A stretch of 64,000 bases of DNA from NCBI GenBank assembly GCA_951799405.1, contig OX637339.1:62001-126000 (forward strand). The letters run 5' to 3'. The position numbers and the translations under genes were made by a program. Numbering within the stretch: the first letter of the stretch is position 1; the number at the start of each line of letters is the position of its first letter. Positions 17,542 to 28,333 of this stretch are shown here, piece after piece. This stretch comes from Agapetus fuscipes (taxonomy: Eukaryota > Arthropoda > Insecta > Trichoptera > Glossosomatidae). Below the pieces are notes generated by a model, which saw nothing but the letters and a program-made list of their open reading frames with translations, was not told the DNA's origin and made no database searches.

Positions 17542-19412
17542 CGTCCTTTGGCTATGTATTGATGGGAGATTGTCCAAAGAGTGTTTCAGCTGCAGACAGT
17601 TGTCACGAATCTTTTTCTGCATTGGCTGTAAAAGATGCGGATTTATTATTACACAAGTTCTGGGAGTTGGAAGAAATCCCAGTGAAAAAGTTCTTAAGTC
17701 CAGATGAGACAGCGTGCGAAAACTCATTTGTATCTTCTGTGACTAAAGACGAGGTAGGTCGTTACTCTGTTGCTCTACCCTTTTGTGCTGATCCTGAAAA
17801 TTTGGGCAACTCACGAAATACTGCATATCGGCGTTTCTTGTTATTAGAAAGAAAGTTTAAGCAGTTACCGAGTCTGCAGGAGAATTATAATTCGGTAATA
17901 AATGACTACATTCAAAAAGGATATCTCTCTAAAGTGGCAGAGTCAGATATTGGTGAACATGGATATTATATTCCTCACCACGCTGTAGTGCGTCAAGACA
18001 AACCTATGCCTCGCATTGTTTTAGATGCTAGTGCGAAAACGCATACTGGGTTGTCACTCAATGACGTACTACATTCTGGGCCAAATTTACAGGCTGATTT
18101 GTTTCTCCTTTTATTAGATTTTAGGCTGTTTCCTGTCGCAATGACAGCAGATGTACAGCAGATGTATTTGCAGGTTGGTGTATTTGTTGACCACCGTAGA
18201 TATTTGAGAATATTATTTCGTTTTTCTGAAAAGGAGAAAGTTCGAACCTTTCAATTTAATAGGGTTCCATTTGGATTAAAGTGTAGTCCTTTCTTGGCCA
18301 TGCGATCTGTGCGTCAGTTGGCATCGGACATGGCTGAACGTTTTCCGGAAGCCGCCAAAGTAGCTGGAGCTAGGTTTTATATGGATGACCTGGTTCAGTC
18401 TGTGGCAGATGAGGCGTCGGCTGTTTCTCTGGCAAAAGATCTCGTAGCTTTGTTCAAGTATGGTGGCATGGATCTGGTAAAATGGTCAAGCAATTCATCT
18501 TATCTATTAGATAGTCTTCCTAACTCACATAGAGGTTCCATAAAATTTGATGATGATAAAGGCGTAACTTTAAAAGTATTAGGGTTGTCTTGGGATCCAG
18601 TTAAGGATAATTTCTTCTTTACTTCGAATGACTCTCAGCAAAAATGCACGAAGCGATCTATTTTGTCAGTTGTAGCTCGTTTGTTCGATGTTTTGGGCTT
18701 AGTCGCACCAGTTATACTGGCTGCAAAGCTTCTCATCAAAGAGCTATGGCGTGCCAATATCGGTTGGGATGACTCTCCGCCTAATGCTATAATTCGACGT
18801 TTTTCGAGTATAACACAAGAACTTCCGTTGCTCGCTACTTTAAAAATTCCTAGGCACATCGGTGTGACTAGCTCAACCAAAGTATTATTAGTAGGTTTTT
18901 GTGATGCTAGTCTGAATGGTTACGGTTGTGTTATATATGTACATACAACTGACATGGATGGAAATATTTCTGTCAGGTTGTTGTGCTCAAAATCTAAGGT
19001 ATCTCCCACCAAGATTACGACATTAGCACGTTTAGAGTTGTGCGCTGCTGTTTTATTGTCAAAGATGTTAAAACTTGTGATCGAGATGTATCGTGATCAG
19101 ATTCATATAACTGATGTATATGCTTTTTCTGATTCAACGATTGCGCTGGCTTGGATTTGCTCTTCTCCACATCGTTGGTCAATTTTTGTAGGAAATAGAG
19201 TCGCTCAGTGTCAGGAGAATTTACCCCCTCAGAACTTTTACCACATCTCAGGGGACGAGAACCCAAGTGACTGTGTTTCACGTGGTATGTTACCATCTCA
19301 ATTAATTTCTCATAGTTTATGGTGGAATGGTCCACTGTGGCTTCAACGCCCTTCGGATGAATGGCCGATTCAAAGATTCTCCTCGTCCGATGCGTTAGAA
19401 ATTCCTGAATAG
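17538..19412 (+). pseudogene. BEL reverse transcriptase and RNase H
   Basis: 624 residues in the -1 frame relative to Gag. Contains the end of the protease-linker (FGYVLMGDCP), the Pao-type RT with MTADVQQMYLQV and FYMDDLV as catalytic blocks, the Pao-specific A17-like region (KVLGLSWDP, DVLGLVAPV, AKLLIKELW) and an RNase H start (FCDASLNGYG, LARLELCAA). The first ATG is not expected to be the natural start because BEL Pol is normally made as part of a long polyprotein. The TAG at 19410-19412 is premature: the same frame stays open and family-like for about 50 codons after it. Confidence 0.9.
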
Positions 19413-19546
19413 GCAACTGTACTGACAGCCATGGTAGTACATGTCGACTCTATGATTTTATATGACTTAGCACAACGAACTTCTTCGTGGAATAAATTAA
19501 TTCGAATTACAGTTTACATTCTTCGCTTTATAAATAAATTGAATGC
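19413..19546 (+). pseudogene. BEL linker between RNase H and integrase, broken
   Basis: After the TAG the RT frame stays open to a TAA near 19569, but the integrase frame starts at 19547 in another register. A small deletion or indel here is likely. Confidence 0.6.
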
Positions 19547-20896
19547 ATGTCCCATGCTGAAGTTAAGTTAATACAGACAATACAAACTGTTCATTTCTCG
19601 GACGACATTAAGTTGATAAAAGATAACAAGTTACCATCGAAAAAACTGCGTAATTTATCGGTTTTTCTGGATCAGGAAGGTACGTTACGAGTTGGAGGTC
19701 GGCTTTCACGGTCTGATTTACCCTTTGAAGCTAGACATCCAGCTTTACTTCCGAAACATGACTCAGTGGTGAACTTAATAATTAAACATTTTCACGAATC
19801 CAACTGTCATACCGGTCCAGGACTTTTGATGTCTATCATACGACAAAGGTTTTGGATATTGGATGCCAGAACCGTTATACGAGCACAAACTCGTAAATGC
19901 AATATTTGCTTCCGAGTGAACCCGTCGCACCCTACGCCAAAGATGGCGGACTTGCCTGCCTGTCGCATAACAGAAGCTAAAGCATTTGTGCATACGGGGG
20001 TAGATTATGCTGGGCCTTTAAAAATACTTCTTACGCGACGACGCGGACAACATGCTCAAAAGGCATATATCTGCCTGTTTGTTTGTCTAGTGACCAAGGC
20101 TGTGCATATTGAGCTCGCAACTGATCTGTCGAGTGCCTGTTTTATAGCTGGATTTAAGCGTTTTATCTCTCGTCGTGGGCCAGTTTCCTTTATGTATTCG
20201 GACAATGGCACAAATTTTGTTGGGGCTCGTGCCCAATTAGATGAGATATATAATCTTTTACAAAATTCACAGCATAATGTCCGAATGAAGCGAGAACTTG
20301 AGGCGTATAAAATAGAGTGGAAAATGATTCCCCCTCGAGCTCCTCACTTTGGAGCTTTATGGGAATCAAATATTAAGAGTTTGAAAACTCATCTGTATCG
20401 AGTGATAGGGAATCAGTTGCTCACATATGAGGAGATGCAAACGGTGTTGACTCAAATCGAGAGTATCATGAATTCTAGACCACTAAGTGTCATCAGTTCT
20501 GATCCTCACCCTGACGTTATAACTCCTGCGCATTTCTTGATGTCCACTCCCTTAAAACATCTGCCTGCTTCTGAGCTACCTGACACACCAGTTAATCTCA
20601 CTCAGCGTAAAAATCTCCTGGATCAAATAGTGTCATCTTACTGGAAGCGATGGAGGGTAGAATACCTGCACACTTTGCAGGTCAGACAAAAATGGCAAAC
20701 CGATGTTAATGCAATTCAGGTAGGGACTGTTGTACTGATTGGGCAAGAGGACGCTCCTCCTTTGTCCTGGCCTCTGGGAATCATCACCAAAGTTTTCCCT
20801 GGGGATGATGGCGTGATTCGAGTAGCCACAGTAAAGACTGAGCAAGGTTTTTACAAACGTCCGGTCGTCAAACTCTACCCATTGCCGACACAATAG
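19547..20896 (+). pseudogene. BEL integrase with DUF5641-like C-terminus
   Basis: 449 residues open from 19547. Begins with the typical HFSDDIK and FLDQEGTLRVGGRLS block, then a zinc-binding H-H-C-C region (FHESNCHTGPG, RKCNIC), the catalytic core (HTGVDYAGPL, YSDNGTNFVGA, FGALWESNIK supplying the D, D, E residues) and a C-terminal domain (YWKRWRVEYLHTLQVRQKW to KRPVVKLYPLP). Intact within itself, but cut off from the RT by the lesions upstream, so it would not be made as part of Pol from this copy. Confidence 0.9.
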
Positions 20897-21239
20897 ATTA
20901 CTATTTAATTTCGTCTTCTGAGTTAGTAGATCTCTACCATTGTACATATTTACCATGTTTAGAATTAATCTTATGCTTTACTACTAAGCTTATCTGTTAG
21001 AACATGTTAAATCTAGCTTATTATATTGGCTTAAGTATTTTTGTGTCTAACCTGCTTACTTGTAGGCATACTTATTATATTAATTATATTAAGTTTCTCT
21101 AGTTTAAGATTTTCAAACATTGATTGTAATTATACCTATATATCATTTCTCGAATATTGTTTGTAAAAATCGACATGGTTTCTTTGAATATCTGGTTTGT
21201 GTTGCAAAGCTTTTAACTTTAAGTCTTTGCAAAGGGGGG
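20897..21239 (+). other. BEL 3' untranslated region with polypurine tract
   Basis: AT-rich, non-coding; ends in AAAGGGGGG (21231-21239) immediately before the 3' LTR, the expected PPT. Confidence 0.8.
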
Positions 21240-21836
21240 TGTATGGTGACGCACAATTGAGCGTCATCTGTTTTATTTTTTAATTAATTAGTCTAAGAAG
21301 CGAATTTCATGTTGGTCTTTCACAATCTGAAAAAAGTGCGGATAAAAATCGCAAGATGTCGGTATCAACTTTTTTGACATCTGAGCAACGTGAGATTAGC
21401 AAGAATTGAAGACTTCCATTTCCGTCGTGTTCGCAAGTAGACACGTTTTTATATGTCTCTCGACCGATTTGAAATTTATCCGTAACAACCTGTGAGTGAG
21501 TGTGATTGTTTTACATATAACTTGCAAGTGTGGCAGTTTGTGAACAGAGCTCAGCACCACAGGATCCTGAGAAAACGAGCATCATCTTGGACCAGCAGAG
21601 CACAATTTGAGGTGAGTGGCGGTCCTTTTGATTTTCGCTTCTTTGGTACGGGAAAGTCGTCCAAAATTGAAAGCCACCTATTGAAGGTTGGCTTTTGTTT
21701 GAGAGAGAAAATACCATAGGCATTAGATCTGTGTATTTTATATCTCGCATTGGAGAATACGTTGCAGTTTCTCCATTTGTTGTTTTTTTGTATTTATATA
21801 CCCCCTGAGGGGCAAAACTTACACCTTGCCCCTTCA
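21240..21836 (+). repeat. BEL 3' LTR
   Basis: Matches 7310-7905 except one extra T in the T-run near the start. Followed by TAACA, the target-site duplication. Its end is only 127 bp from the donor-side end of a host exon. Confidence 0.95.
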
Positions 21837-21963
21837 TAACACATGAAAATATGTTGCTGCTGACATTAAAATATCTGTGAAGAAAATGTCTACTCCATTT
21901 GAGGACGGAAAGCGTGTTAACTTCCATTATCAAAAAGTGTGTAAAAGTAAAGCTACTACATAC

Positions 21964-22622
21964 CTCGACATAGTCATACAGGCAGTCCTTCTGGTACTCC
22001 ATATCTATCTTGGAGAACTGCACCACCAGCCTGGAGTTCTCCGGCCCCACCAGCTTCACCACGTAGTCCAGATTGTTGGGATAGTTCGCCGGATAGTTAG
22101 GAGACGTGATCCATCCTTCTGTATCGTTCACAGTCCTGTTGAGCTTGACATTGGGATCAGTGAAGAGACTTTTCCTCTTGCAAACGTAGCCTCCAACATG
22201 CGAGCATTTCTGAGAAGTCCAATATAGTCCACTAGGTAGAGTTCTATCATCTGGCGTCATCCATTGGATTCCTAAGCAGGTCGGGTTCAGAGGATCTGGC
22301 AGTTCGAGGATGTCCATTTCTTCAGGGCGTTGTCCATTTAACCAGCCGGAGAAGGTGACTCTGGTGCCGTCCGTCCAGTCATATCTCCCCAGGCCAGAGA
22401 TCTTGGCTCCCAGCCAGTAGATGGCGCTGTTGGAATACTCGCTGCTGGTGCGGATGGAGTGCGAGATGAAGAGCTCCTCTTGCTGGGAGAGCACGGAGGC
22501 CAGCTGCGCGCGCGCGCCCTGGCAGATCTGCTGCGCCGTGTGCCAGGTCACCTCCGGGTAGCTGACAATGAGGTAGCAGGACTCGTTGAAGAGCTTCTGG
22601 CGATCGTCGGAGCATTCCATGG
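21964..22622 (-). CDS. Host gene exon: C-type lectin-like domain and start of CUB 2
   Basis: Acceptor TTGTTCCAG above 22622; donor GAG/GTATGT below 21964. It joins the upstream exon through a split Ala codon, giving LTMEN-AMECSDDRQ. About 150 residues form a C-type lectin fold with the expected cysteines (ECS, SCY, QIC, TCLG, KCSH, YVC) and a WLGA core. Neither the EPN/QPD nor the WND sugar-binding motif is clear (GQRPEEM and LYWTSQKC in their places), so calcium-dependent sugar binding is doubtful. A CUB half follows: GWITSPNYPANYPNNLDY, then DMEYQKDCLYDYVE. The frame stays open through the donor into the intron and the BEL LTR, which is chance. Confidence 0.95.
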
Positions 22623-23119
22623 CTGGAACAAAATGAAACAAAATATTTTTAAATTGTCTTTCAAATGAATTTAAAATGAACAGACGTGATACTTATCTCT
22701 TCAAAGGTTTTCAGACATTTGTTGTGAATAACGGAGCATTACTGCCTTCGTGAATTTATGATATTGTGAAATGTCTAGTAACTGTGTAGTTTAATTCAAT
22801 ATTTCAAGCCTAAGGACCAGTTACTAAAAATATAAGAGTTACAAAGAAATACCTCGTTGAATCCTAACTCACACCATCAACGTTTCAAAGTTCTAAAAAG
22901 CTCAACAAATTGGTTTCTTTATCTGACTACAAGTTGTTAGTTGAGTTTTTCATTTTATCTGGAAGATATCTGTCAAAAAGTTATGTGGTTTTTGTTTCTT
23001 TTACACCACTTATTTATTTTAAAATAAGAGAAAGTATTTGTAAGATTATTTCTTCCATTAATCATATAATGACTGTTACATTTCCAAAACTGAAAGAAAC
23101 AAAGCTTTATGTGATGAAA
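22623..23119. other. Intronic sequence without recognised features
   Basis: AT-rich; I see nothing in it. Confidence 0.4.
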
Positions 23120-23427
23120 GGGTAGAAAGACTGGTAGACTGGTCGCGTCGCAACCAATTAGTGGAGCAATGCGTTGTAGTGCCGCGTGTGGCAGTAATAT
23201 GTTACACTTACATGCTGGGACGTGAAGGCAGGTCTGCTGGTTGTCAGGGCGCGCTGTCGCAGCCATTAATCTCTATCCTGTATTATGGGAGGATTAGCTG
23301 TGATGTGGCTTATAGACTTTCTGATGTAATGTGTTTGTTGCCTCACAGAGAATGTAATAGCAAAGAGAACGCACAATGTAACCCTGTAACGTTAATGACA
23401 ATTAGCAATGTGATGTGAAATAATATG
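23120..23427. repeat. Diverged extra unit of the 23.1-24.2 kb tandem repeat
   Basis: Shares AATTAGTGGAGCAATGCG, TAATATGTTACACT and GATGTGGCTTATAGACTTTC with 23580-23740, but more diverged. It sits directly upstream of the 740-bp repeat and is absent before the second copy. Confidence 0.65.
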
Positions 23428-24167
23428 TACGCTATAATTATAATATAGACATTTAATAGAAGTGGGCCAAGATGAGAGCCCTGAAGTACACAACAAGATG
23501 ATGGGACTTACACATGTAATATTCGTTGTTTATAATGAAGTAATAGTGAAAATCAGATAATAAAAGAGTAAAAGGAATGGTAGAGTGGACGTGTCGGAAG
23601 CAATTAGTAGAGCGATGCTTTGCAGTGTTGTGTGTGGCAATAATATGTTACACTGGCATACAAGGGTCTCTATCCTTTATGGAGAGATTAGATGTGATGT
23701 GGCTTATAGACTTTCAAATGATGTATACTTTGTGACCTAATAGAGAAATATGATAGAGAAGAGAGCGCATAATAAAAGTGGAGAGGTAATGGAATATGAG
23801 TCAATTAGTAGAATAATGCGATTTAGCATAGCTAGTCAGCAGAAAGCGTAGATTTTACATTTTTGTAAGAACGTTCTAAATAAAATAAAGGCGTTAAATG
23901 GTGATTGGCCAAGATGAGAGCCTTGAGGTACACCAGACAGTGATTTGGGTTTTAAGCCATAAAATAAAAGTGATAAAATAAAATACGTAATGAAACGCTA
24001 GAAAGAAATGATGGTTTGTTAGTGTAGCATCTATTAGTAGAATGTTCCTTTGTAGACCTCACGTTAAGAATTTTTATCTCCACTTTATCTTCCAAACCAA
24101 TACCTTTGCAGGTTCGAGAAATCCAACCTATAGAATGTGTGATGTTTATAATAAGAGCTTTTCGCAG
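23428..24167. repeat. 740-bp direct repeat, copy 1
   Basis: Appears identical over 740 bp to 32619-33358. Inside are two related sub-units, each with GGCCAAGATGAGAGCC. The reverse strand of the second reads GGTGTACCTCAAGGCTCTCA, a good match to the GVPQGS motif of LINE reverse transcriptases, so the unit may be built from a LINE fragment. No open frame survives. Confidence 0.85.
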
Positions 24168-24259
24168 TGTGAACTATTTGAGACCACTAAATATAAATTC
24201 AAAAAACAAATACGTTTACTTATTTTTGGATCTGATATTGTTTCTGGGGTGGGTTGAGT

Positions 24260-24623
24260 ATCGGGCTATTTTTCTATTTTCTATTTTTTATTTTTCATTT
24301 TCACTTTCTATTTTTTTTTTTTTTTTTTTTTTTGTTCCTTTTTTTAATTGTTTGGGGGCAAGTGACAAATTTATGTGTGTATTAGATTTATTTTAAAGAA
24401 ATATTGTAATGGTGTGAATGCTGTGTATGCTTCTAGTGTTGTATAGCTGTGATTGCCTGCGTGATGTTTGTGTGAAGATGTATGCTTGTGTCTATTGATG
24501 TAGTGTGCATAGTTTGGATGATTGGTTATTTGTGTTACTGTTGCTTATTACTTTTTTTTTATTGTTTATATGTACCAATTGTCTGTATTGCACCTCTTAA
24601 TAAATAAATAAATAAATAAATTT
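24260..24623 (+). repeat. LINE-like 3' end with AATA tail
   Basis: A T-rich stretch (including a run of over 20 T) leads into a TG-rich region and ends TGCACCTCTTAATAAATAAA with more AATA units, as at the 3' ends of CR1/L2-like LINEs. Confidence 0.5.
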
Positions 24624-24989
24624 ATATGCTTTATTCTGTTAACTATCATTTCCCATTAATATTTATTCAATATTGCAAATAATTGATTTGTTACCTCACT
24701 AAAGGGCGAGCACATCTTGTATTTAGTCCTTCACGCCTTCTCTATGTTACAGTACGCTGGCACAGCTTGTGTAAAGCAGTGACCCGGTCAGAGCTAGTCG
24801 GGGCGGACGCGACACGACCTCACTCAATATCCAACGACAGCGCTACACGGACCCGCACATATAGTATACGAGTGTGACGTCACTGAAGCTAAGCGAATAC
24901 ACTATAGTAACAGGGATGAGCATGCCAATTCTTAACTTAAATAAACGCCAAAGTTCTGGCACGGCAAATGCAAAATGCAGCCAAGCTTT

Positions 24990-25176
24990 GTACCTACCCG
25001 AAGGGGCCACATGTGAAGTTTGGAACTTTTTTTATTTTCACAGATAAGAGGGAAAGCATTGCACAAACCACTTTATTTGAAATGGTGGTTCCACAGTTTT
25101 TTAAGAAGGTTGTTTTCACTTATTTTGAAGTCTGCATAAACCTTGCCAGTACTTTGATTATGGATTTGAAAGAAAC
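24990..25176 (-). repeat. SINE-A fragment, diverged
   Basis: Contains CCCGAAGGGGCCACATGTG, ATTTTCACAGATAAG and AAACCTTGCCAGTACTTTG, the body of SINE-A on the minus strand. Confidence 0.6.
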
Positions 25177-25210
25177 AAAGTGAATTACATGTAACTGTCA
25201 AATGTTGATG

Positions 25211-25652
25211 CATCTTTGTAACTTTCGGACTCGTAAATGAAATGTTGTGGGCTCGAATCACGCCGGAGCACATCCGCGTCTTGCTCGAGAATTGGCAATT
25301 TGTAGCGACGACCAAGTACGTAAAAAGTCCGGTCGATGGCTCAGTTGGCATAATGCTTGCATTCCTTGCCGAGAGCAAGGGTTCGATCTCCACCGAGCAG
25401 AAGTGACAGAAATGATTTCTCTTTTTGGTGTTTATTTCAAACCCAAAAAAAAAATACCGGCAAGGTTTACTCAGCCTTTACAATTAATGAGAACCAGCCC
25501 TCTCGGGAGCTGGGAATCCTCCACTTCAAATGAAGTGGTAAGCGTAAGGCCGGCTCCTTTACCCGTAAGAATAAATACGTTCCGAATCTCATATGTGACT
25601 CCATCGGGGATAACGTAGGCAAAAAGCTACACCATATGTCTAGCTCAGTTGC
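25211..25652 (+). repeat. Composite SINE B-A
   Basis: Starts with the SINE-B tRNA-like head (CTTTCGGACTCGTAAATG, GGGCTCGAATC), continues TTGCTCGAGAATTGGC and GTAGCGACGACCAAG, then passes straight into SINE-A at GTCCGGTCGATGGCTCAG (25327) and its whole body. The B body is internally shortened here. Confidence 0.75.
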
Positions 25653-25659
25653 AAAATTG

Positions 25660-26079
25660 CTTATGGATACATCAGATGGTTTCTTAATTCTTATAAGGGA
25701 CGAGCGTGTATTTGATACGTATTATATTGGTCCATGTCGGACTCGGTAGAGCACACACACTAATCCGCTTGACTCTGTCTTGTCTTGTTTTGTCTTCCTG
25801 TGTCTTGTCTTGTTGTGTCTTGTCTCATGTCCTAGCTCTGTTTATTGTTAACCATTGTAACGGAACAATCTATTACACTATGCAGAGCTTGTGTCTGGTC
25901 CAATCTACAATAACATAAACCAGAACTGCGTGAATATCAGAACCGTCTATCTGTATTATTGTTCACGTGAATTCACACGAAATAATTATTTAGATTAGAT
26001 TATGGAAGTTGAAGCTTTCCAAAATTACTGATGTCAAAGGTCTATGAAATTAGGGTCATTAGCATCAAAAATTGAAATA
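25660..26079. other. Intronic sequence with a TGTCTTG-rich stretch
   Basis: 25770-25840 has repeated TGTCTTGTCTTG-type words. Otherwise nothing recognised. Confidence 0.4.
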
Positions 26080-26165
26080 GCTTATGCTGTTTGTTTAGCG
26101 TGAACACTCACAATTTTGCGTTTGAAATAAACACCGAAAAGAAAAACCATTTCTGACACCGTTGA
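26080..26165 (-). repeat. SINE-A fragment
   Basis: GTTTGAAATAAACACCGAAA followed by CATTTCTGACACC, a short piece of the SINE-A body on the minus strand. Confidence 0.55.
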
Positions 26166-26447
26166 TGGGGGGATCTACGACAAATAGGTCAAAGACAACT
26201 CGTTCACGGACAGCTCAGCCATGGACAAATCGGTCCTACGACTTTTCGTCCACACGACTTTTTGGTCTCATACGATATATGGTTCACGGATAGCTTCATC
26301 ACAGAAAACAAAAAATAATTACAACTGAGGGCCTTAGAATCAAAAAGGCAAGTGTCCCATAAATAGTCTATAGGACACGAGTCCATAGAACACTAGTCTA
26401 TAGGACACTATTCCATAGGATACTTGTCTATAGGACACTAGTCTATA

Positions 26448-27490
26448 AGACCATCTTTCTTTGGACTGCGCCAAATTAAGGCAATTCGCAGATGTCTACC
26501 CCCTGATGCATAAAAAACCTTGGTCAATGCCTTTGTCCTGTCACGGGTAGACTATTGTAGTGCGATTTACGCAGGACAAACAAAAAAGCAAAACAATAGG
26601 CTTCAATCGGTCCTTAATTCGGCAGCAAGACTGATTTTCGGAACTGGAAAGTTCTGTCATATCACGCCAATACTAAGGAACCTGCATTGGTTGAAGTTTC
26701 CAGAGAGAGTAGCTTACAAAATATGCTACACTGTGTACAAGGCACTCAACGGGAAGCGTGTTCCCATTCCACGACCTAAAAGGAATGTTCACTCAGAAAT
26801 GCACACGGAAGTATCATACCCTAAATCTGCCGTTATTGTTTCTTACACTTTATGGTCTTAGAAAAAAAGTGACAGTAATGAAAAAAATCAAGCATGTTTA
26901 TTAATTTTTTATCTTAATTATAAAGTTTAAACAAAATATATAACTTAAAAATTGCGACCACAAAAAAATATTTAAAAAAATACGTTTTTTTCACTTCTGT
27001 AGCTACTTTCTCGTGTGTGCTATGTTTTGGAAATATTTTTTTTCATTCTATTTATAGAACTATACATTGTCTAGTGTAGTATCGAAACCGTTTTTTTATA
27101 ATGTCAATAGTTTTTGAGTAAATATGGAAAAACTGAAACTACTTGATGAATTAAATTTTTTCCGTGTGCTTGTCTGAGTAAACATTCCTTTTAGGTCGTG
27201 GAATGGGAACACGCCAACGGGAAGGCTCCAACATACTTGGCTGAACTGCTATCCCAGCAGTCCAACAGGAGTGATCTGGTGCTAAGATCCTCTGTATCAG
27301 GAGGGATAAGACTAAATGAGCCTCATCGTCCATACCGAACATGCTTCGGCGACCGAGCCTTCCACAATGGTGCACCTGCAGTGTGGAATGGACTTCCTCT
27401 GGATGTCAAAACCGCAAGCCCAGAGTCGACGTTCCGGAAAAAACTCAAGACCTACCTGTTCAGTGTATCATATCCCAATTAATCCTACAC
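26448..27490 (+). pseudogene. CR1-like LINE ORF2 C-terminal fragment, split by a MITE
   Basis: The plus strand reads LRQIKAIRRCLPPDA, a stop, then VNAFVLSRVDYCSAIYAG, RLQSVLNSAARLIFG and LHWLKFPERVAYKI up to KALNG; after the MITE it resumes KAPTYLAELL, GDRAFHNGAPAVWNGLPLD and FRKKLKTYLF. This is the RT thumb and C-terminus of CR1/L2-type LINEs. 5'-truncated at about 26448, with one in-frame stop (near 26511) and the MITE; not functional. AT-rich 3' sequence follows to about 27757. Confidence 0.85.
26756..27214. mobile_element. 459-bp MITE with 56-bp TIRs and 9-bp TSD (MULE-like)
   Basis: The ends start GCGTGTTCCCATTCCACGAC and match in inverted orientation over about 56 bp with three mismatches. 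The 9-bp TSD CAACGGGAA lies at 26747-26755 and 27215-27223. Removing the MITE and one TSD restores the LINE reading frame exactly, which proves the borders. TSD length points to a Mutator-like superfamily. No coding capacity. Confidence 0.93.
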
Positions 27491-27757
27491 TTTATTTAAC
27501 TACTTTTATGTTTATGTATTACTGTACGAATATATTATTTACCTATAATGTAAGATTATTATGTAATTATTAATTATGTAATTATTATGTAATTATTATG
27601 TTATTATCTAATCTGCAATGCTGATTTTTAATGTTGGTTTATTGGCTTGCTACATTTTTTGCATAAGACATTTCTTTTTTTTTTACTTTTTTTGTATAGA
27701 TTTATTTTTAAGGTTTTGTTGTTTTCTTATACTTAAATGTTATTTTTTACTCGTATT

Positions 27758-27998
27758 CCTTGACTTATAGGTTGGTATGAGGCTGACCACCCATACTGTA
27801 AAAAATGGTTCACTTTGCCAATGTCACCCCTGTTTCAGGGAATGTCGGCAAGAGTTGCAGGGCTTATGTTCATTTGAGGTTTGGATTTTATTTGTAAGTA
27901 CATAATCAGCATTTGTAAGCGCGAACTACACGTGTTTGTTTGTGGGCATACATCTGAGAGCTTTGAATGAATATATCCTTGCAACTTAGATTATAGAT
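27758..27998 (+). repeat. LINE 3'-tail repeat (T), copy 2
   Basis: Starts CCTTGACTTATAGGTTGG and ends in ATTATAG units. Lies inside the long-TIR element. Confidence 0.85.
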
Positions 27999-28333
27999 TA
28001 TAGATTATGTATGTGCAGCTACATGTATACGAGTATGGACATACCCCATTATTTATATTATTCCCTTCATATCGTCTCATTCCTCATATATTTTATACCA
28101 AGGGCCCTTGAGGTGTGCTACACACAAAAACGGCGCTTCAAATAAATTATCCAATTATATATATATAAGACACAGTGTCTCAAAGATTTTTTGCAGAGAA
28201 AGTTTTCCGTGATGGAGCTGTCTGTGGATCTATATTGTATGTGCTCGAAAAGTCGTGTGTACGAACTGTCTTGTGACCGATTTGTCAATGACCGAGCTGT
28301 CTGTGGGCGAGTTAACTTTGACCTATTTGTCGA

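Larger units (their letters stand above)
7282..21841 (+). mobile_element. BEL/Pao LTR retrotransposon, interrupted by a gypsy element
   Basis: Two nearly identical LTRs (7310-7905, 596 bp; 21240-21836, 597 bp; one extra T seen in a T-run) bound the internal region, and the 5-bp TSD TAACA is found at 7282-7286 and 21837-21841. Five bp is the normal TSD for BEL/Pao. Order of domains: Gag, aspartic protease, RT, RNase H, integrase, DUF5641-like C-terminus. The near-identical LTRs mean a recent insertion, yet the coding region carries a frame change, a stop and a further frame break besides the gypsy insertion, so this copy is probably non-autonomous. It lies antisense in intron 3 of the host gene. 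Confidence 0.95.
26178..28333. mobile_element. DNA transposon remnant with about 150-bp inverted ends, heavily nested
   Basis: CGACAAATAGGTCAAAG near 26178 and its complement near 28333 open long inverted arms that share ACAAATCGGTC, CACACGACTTTT and CATCAC(A/G)GAAAAC, roughly 75-80% alike over 150 bp. The inside holds a LINE fragment, which itself holds a MITE, and a LINE tail. No transposase is visible. 26370-26455 carries about five copies of CTATAGGACACTAGT-like words, which may be subterminal repeats. Confidence 0.7.

Noticed and set aside
21511..21963. Extension of the lectin exon as one 376-residue gene
   Set aside because: A good donor GTATGT at 21963 and an in-frame join to 4010 show the exon ends there; the rest is intron and LTR.
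24042..24257. Protein shared by 24042 and 33233
   Set aside because: Identical only because of the 740-bp duplication; no domain and no conservation beyond it.
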